Origin: FEN-1297 sp963710735
Lineage (GTDB): Bacteria > Bacteroidota > Ignavibacteria > Ignavibacteriales > Ignavibacteriaceae
NCBI GenBank assembly: GCA_963710735.1
Contig: CAVQBN010000001.1
Span: forward strand, 186,001-250,000
Length of the DNA: 64,000 bases
Direction of reading: 5' to 3'
Every line of letters starts with the position of its first letter. Positions within the stretch are counted from its first letter, which is position 1. The position numbers were made by a program, and so were the translations under genes. Under the pieces are notes generated by a model that made no database searches, was not told the DNA's origin, and worked only from the letters and a program-made list of their open reading frames with translations. Positions 63,689-64,000 of this stretch are shown piece by piece.

Positions 63689-64000
63689 TTAACGAACAAG
63701 AATAAATTTTACAAACTCGTTATCTAAGTTTTTCCCGTTAATATCCTGGCAATCAGTTACTGCGAGGACATAAATACCGCTGCTTACATACTGATTATTA
63801 TCCGTTCTTTGATCCCATTCTTCATCAGCCGTACCGTAATGCTGAATTGTCTTTACCAAATCCCCTGTTTCTGTGAAGATCCTTAATGTACATTTGACAG
63901 GCAGATTGAAGAAGGAAATTTTATTTGGAGAACCGGATGTGAGCCCTTTTCCTGCAGCTACTGTCGCTGGGTTAGGTACAACTCTTACTTTGTTAGAAAC
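63689..64000 (-). CDS. C-terminal end of a T9SS-type cargo protein (continues past window)
   Basis: The frame is open to the window edge. The 103 visible residues begin near VSNKVRVVPNPATVAAGKG, then ISFFNLPVKCTLRIFTETGD, and end in EFVKFILVR before TAA at 63689. This is the same domain style as the C-termini of the proteins at 2-1810 and 1931-5245 (VAVVPNPY, HLPAKCTIRIYTISGNLV). It lies 62 bases upstream of a PorV-like gene on the same strand. Confidence 0.75.
   Translation of the reverse strand, partial: VSNKVRVVPNPATVAAGKGLTSGSPNKISFFNLPVKCTLRIFTETGDLVKTIQHYGTADEEWDQRTDNNQYVSSGIYVLAVTDCQDINGKNLDNEFVKFILVR

Overview
The window is about 64 kb of AT-rich bacterial DNA that reads like a member of the Ignavibacteria/Bacteroidota-Chlorobiota lineage. 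The reasons are several long secreted proteins ending in type IX secretion (T9SS) sorting domains with the QNYPNPFNP motif, PorV/PorQ-like outer-membrane proteins next to such cargo, CusABC/CcmF gene types and short AT-rich spacers. No rRNA, complete tRNA, CRISPR array or transposase gene was found.

Region 1 (1-7881) holds two tandem copies of a large T9SS-type cargo gene. They share a 1,087-bp block with one visible mismatch. A PorV-like gene and a SurA/parvulin-like chaperone follow. The same cargo-then-PorV order recurs on the minus strand at the right end (64000-62601).

Region 2 (7967-23024) is a plus-strand mannan/manno-oligosaccharide cluster: a lipoprotein sugar-binding protein with two ABC permeases (no ATPase here), two GH130 proteins (the first frameshifted), two secreted six-hairpin/multidomain proteins, a GH2 beta-mannosidase and a second large six-hairpin glycosidase with a frameshifted tail.

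Region 3 (23099-33790) is all minus strand: a Cys/Met-rich exported protein, CusC-, CusB- and CusA-like efflux genes, a stand-alone heavy-metal-binding protein, a zinc-ribbon/CcmH-like protein, CcmF and a cytochrome c. Two matching palindromes lie upstream of it.

Region 4 (34257-50103) has a split BNR-propeller T9SS protein, a partner-switching module (GAF-SpoIIE phosphatase, STAS antagonist, HATPase kinase, propeller-SpoIIE sensor), and a 6-kb T9SS metalloprotease gene broken by many indels and carrying nine in-frame 18-bp repeats. A small exported protein precedes the protease.

Region 5 (50689-55347) has a KirBac-type potassium channel and then a small element: a fragment matching a tRNA-Ser 3' end, a consensus-like promoter, a DUF5659 protein, a Prim-Pol plus VapE-type helicase gene (frameshifted), an iteron-like repeat region and a DUF1508 protein. 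This looks like an integrated satellite-like replicon and is the best candidate for an undescribed system.

Region 6 (55377-62344) is amino-sugar metabolism: NagA and a GH9-polysaccharide deacetylase fusion (two frameshifts) on the minus strand, divergent from a ROK kinase, an MFS transporter and a SIS-domain protein.

A general caution: at least eight otherwise well-conserved genes contain one-base frameshifts, several in or next to homopolymer runs. Sequence or assembly error is as likely as real gene decay, so the split genes are described both as seen and as they would read if joined.
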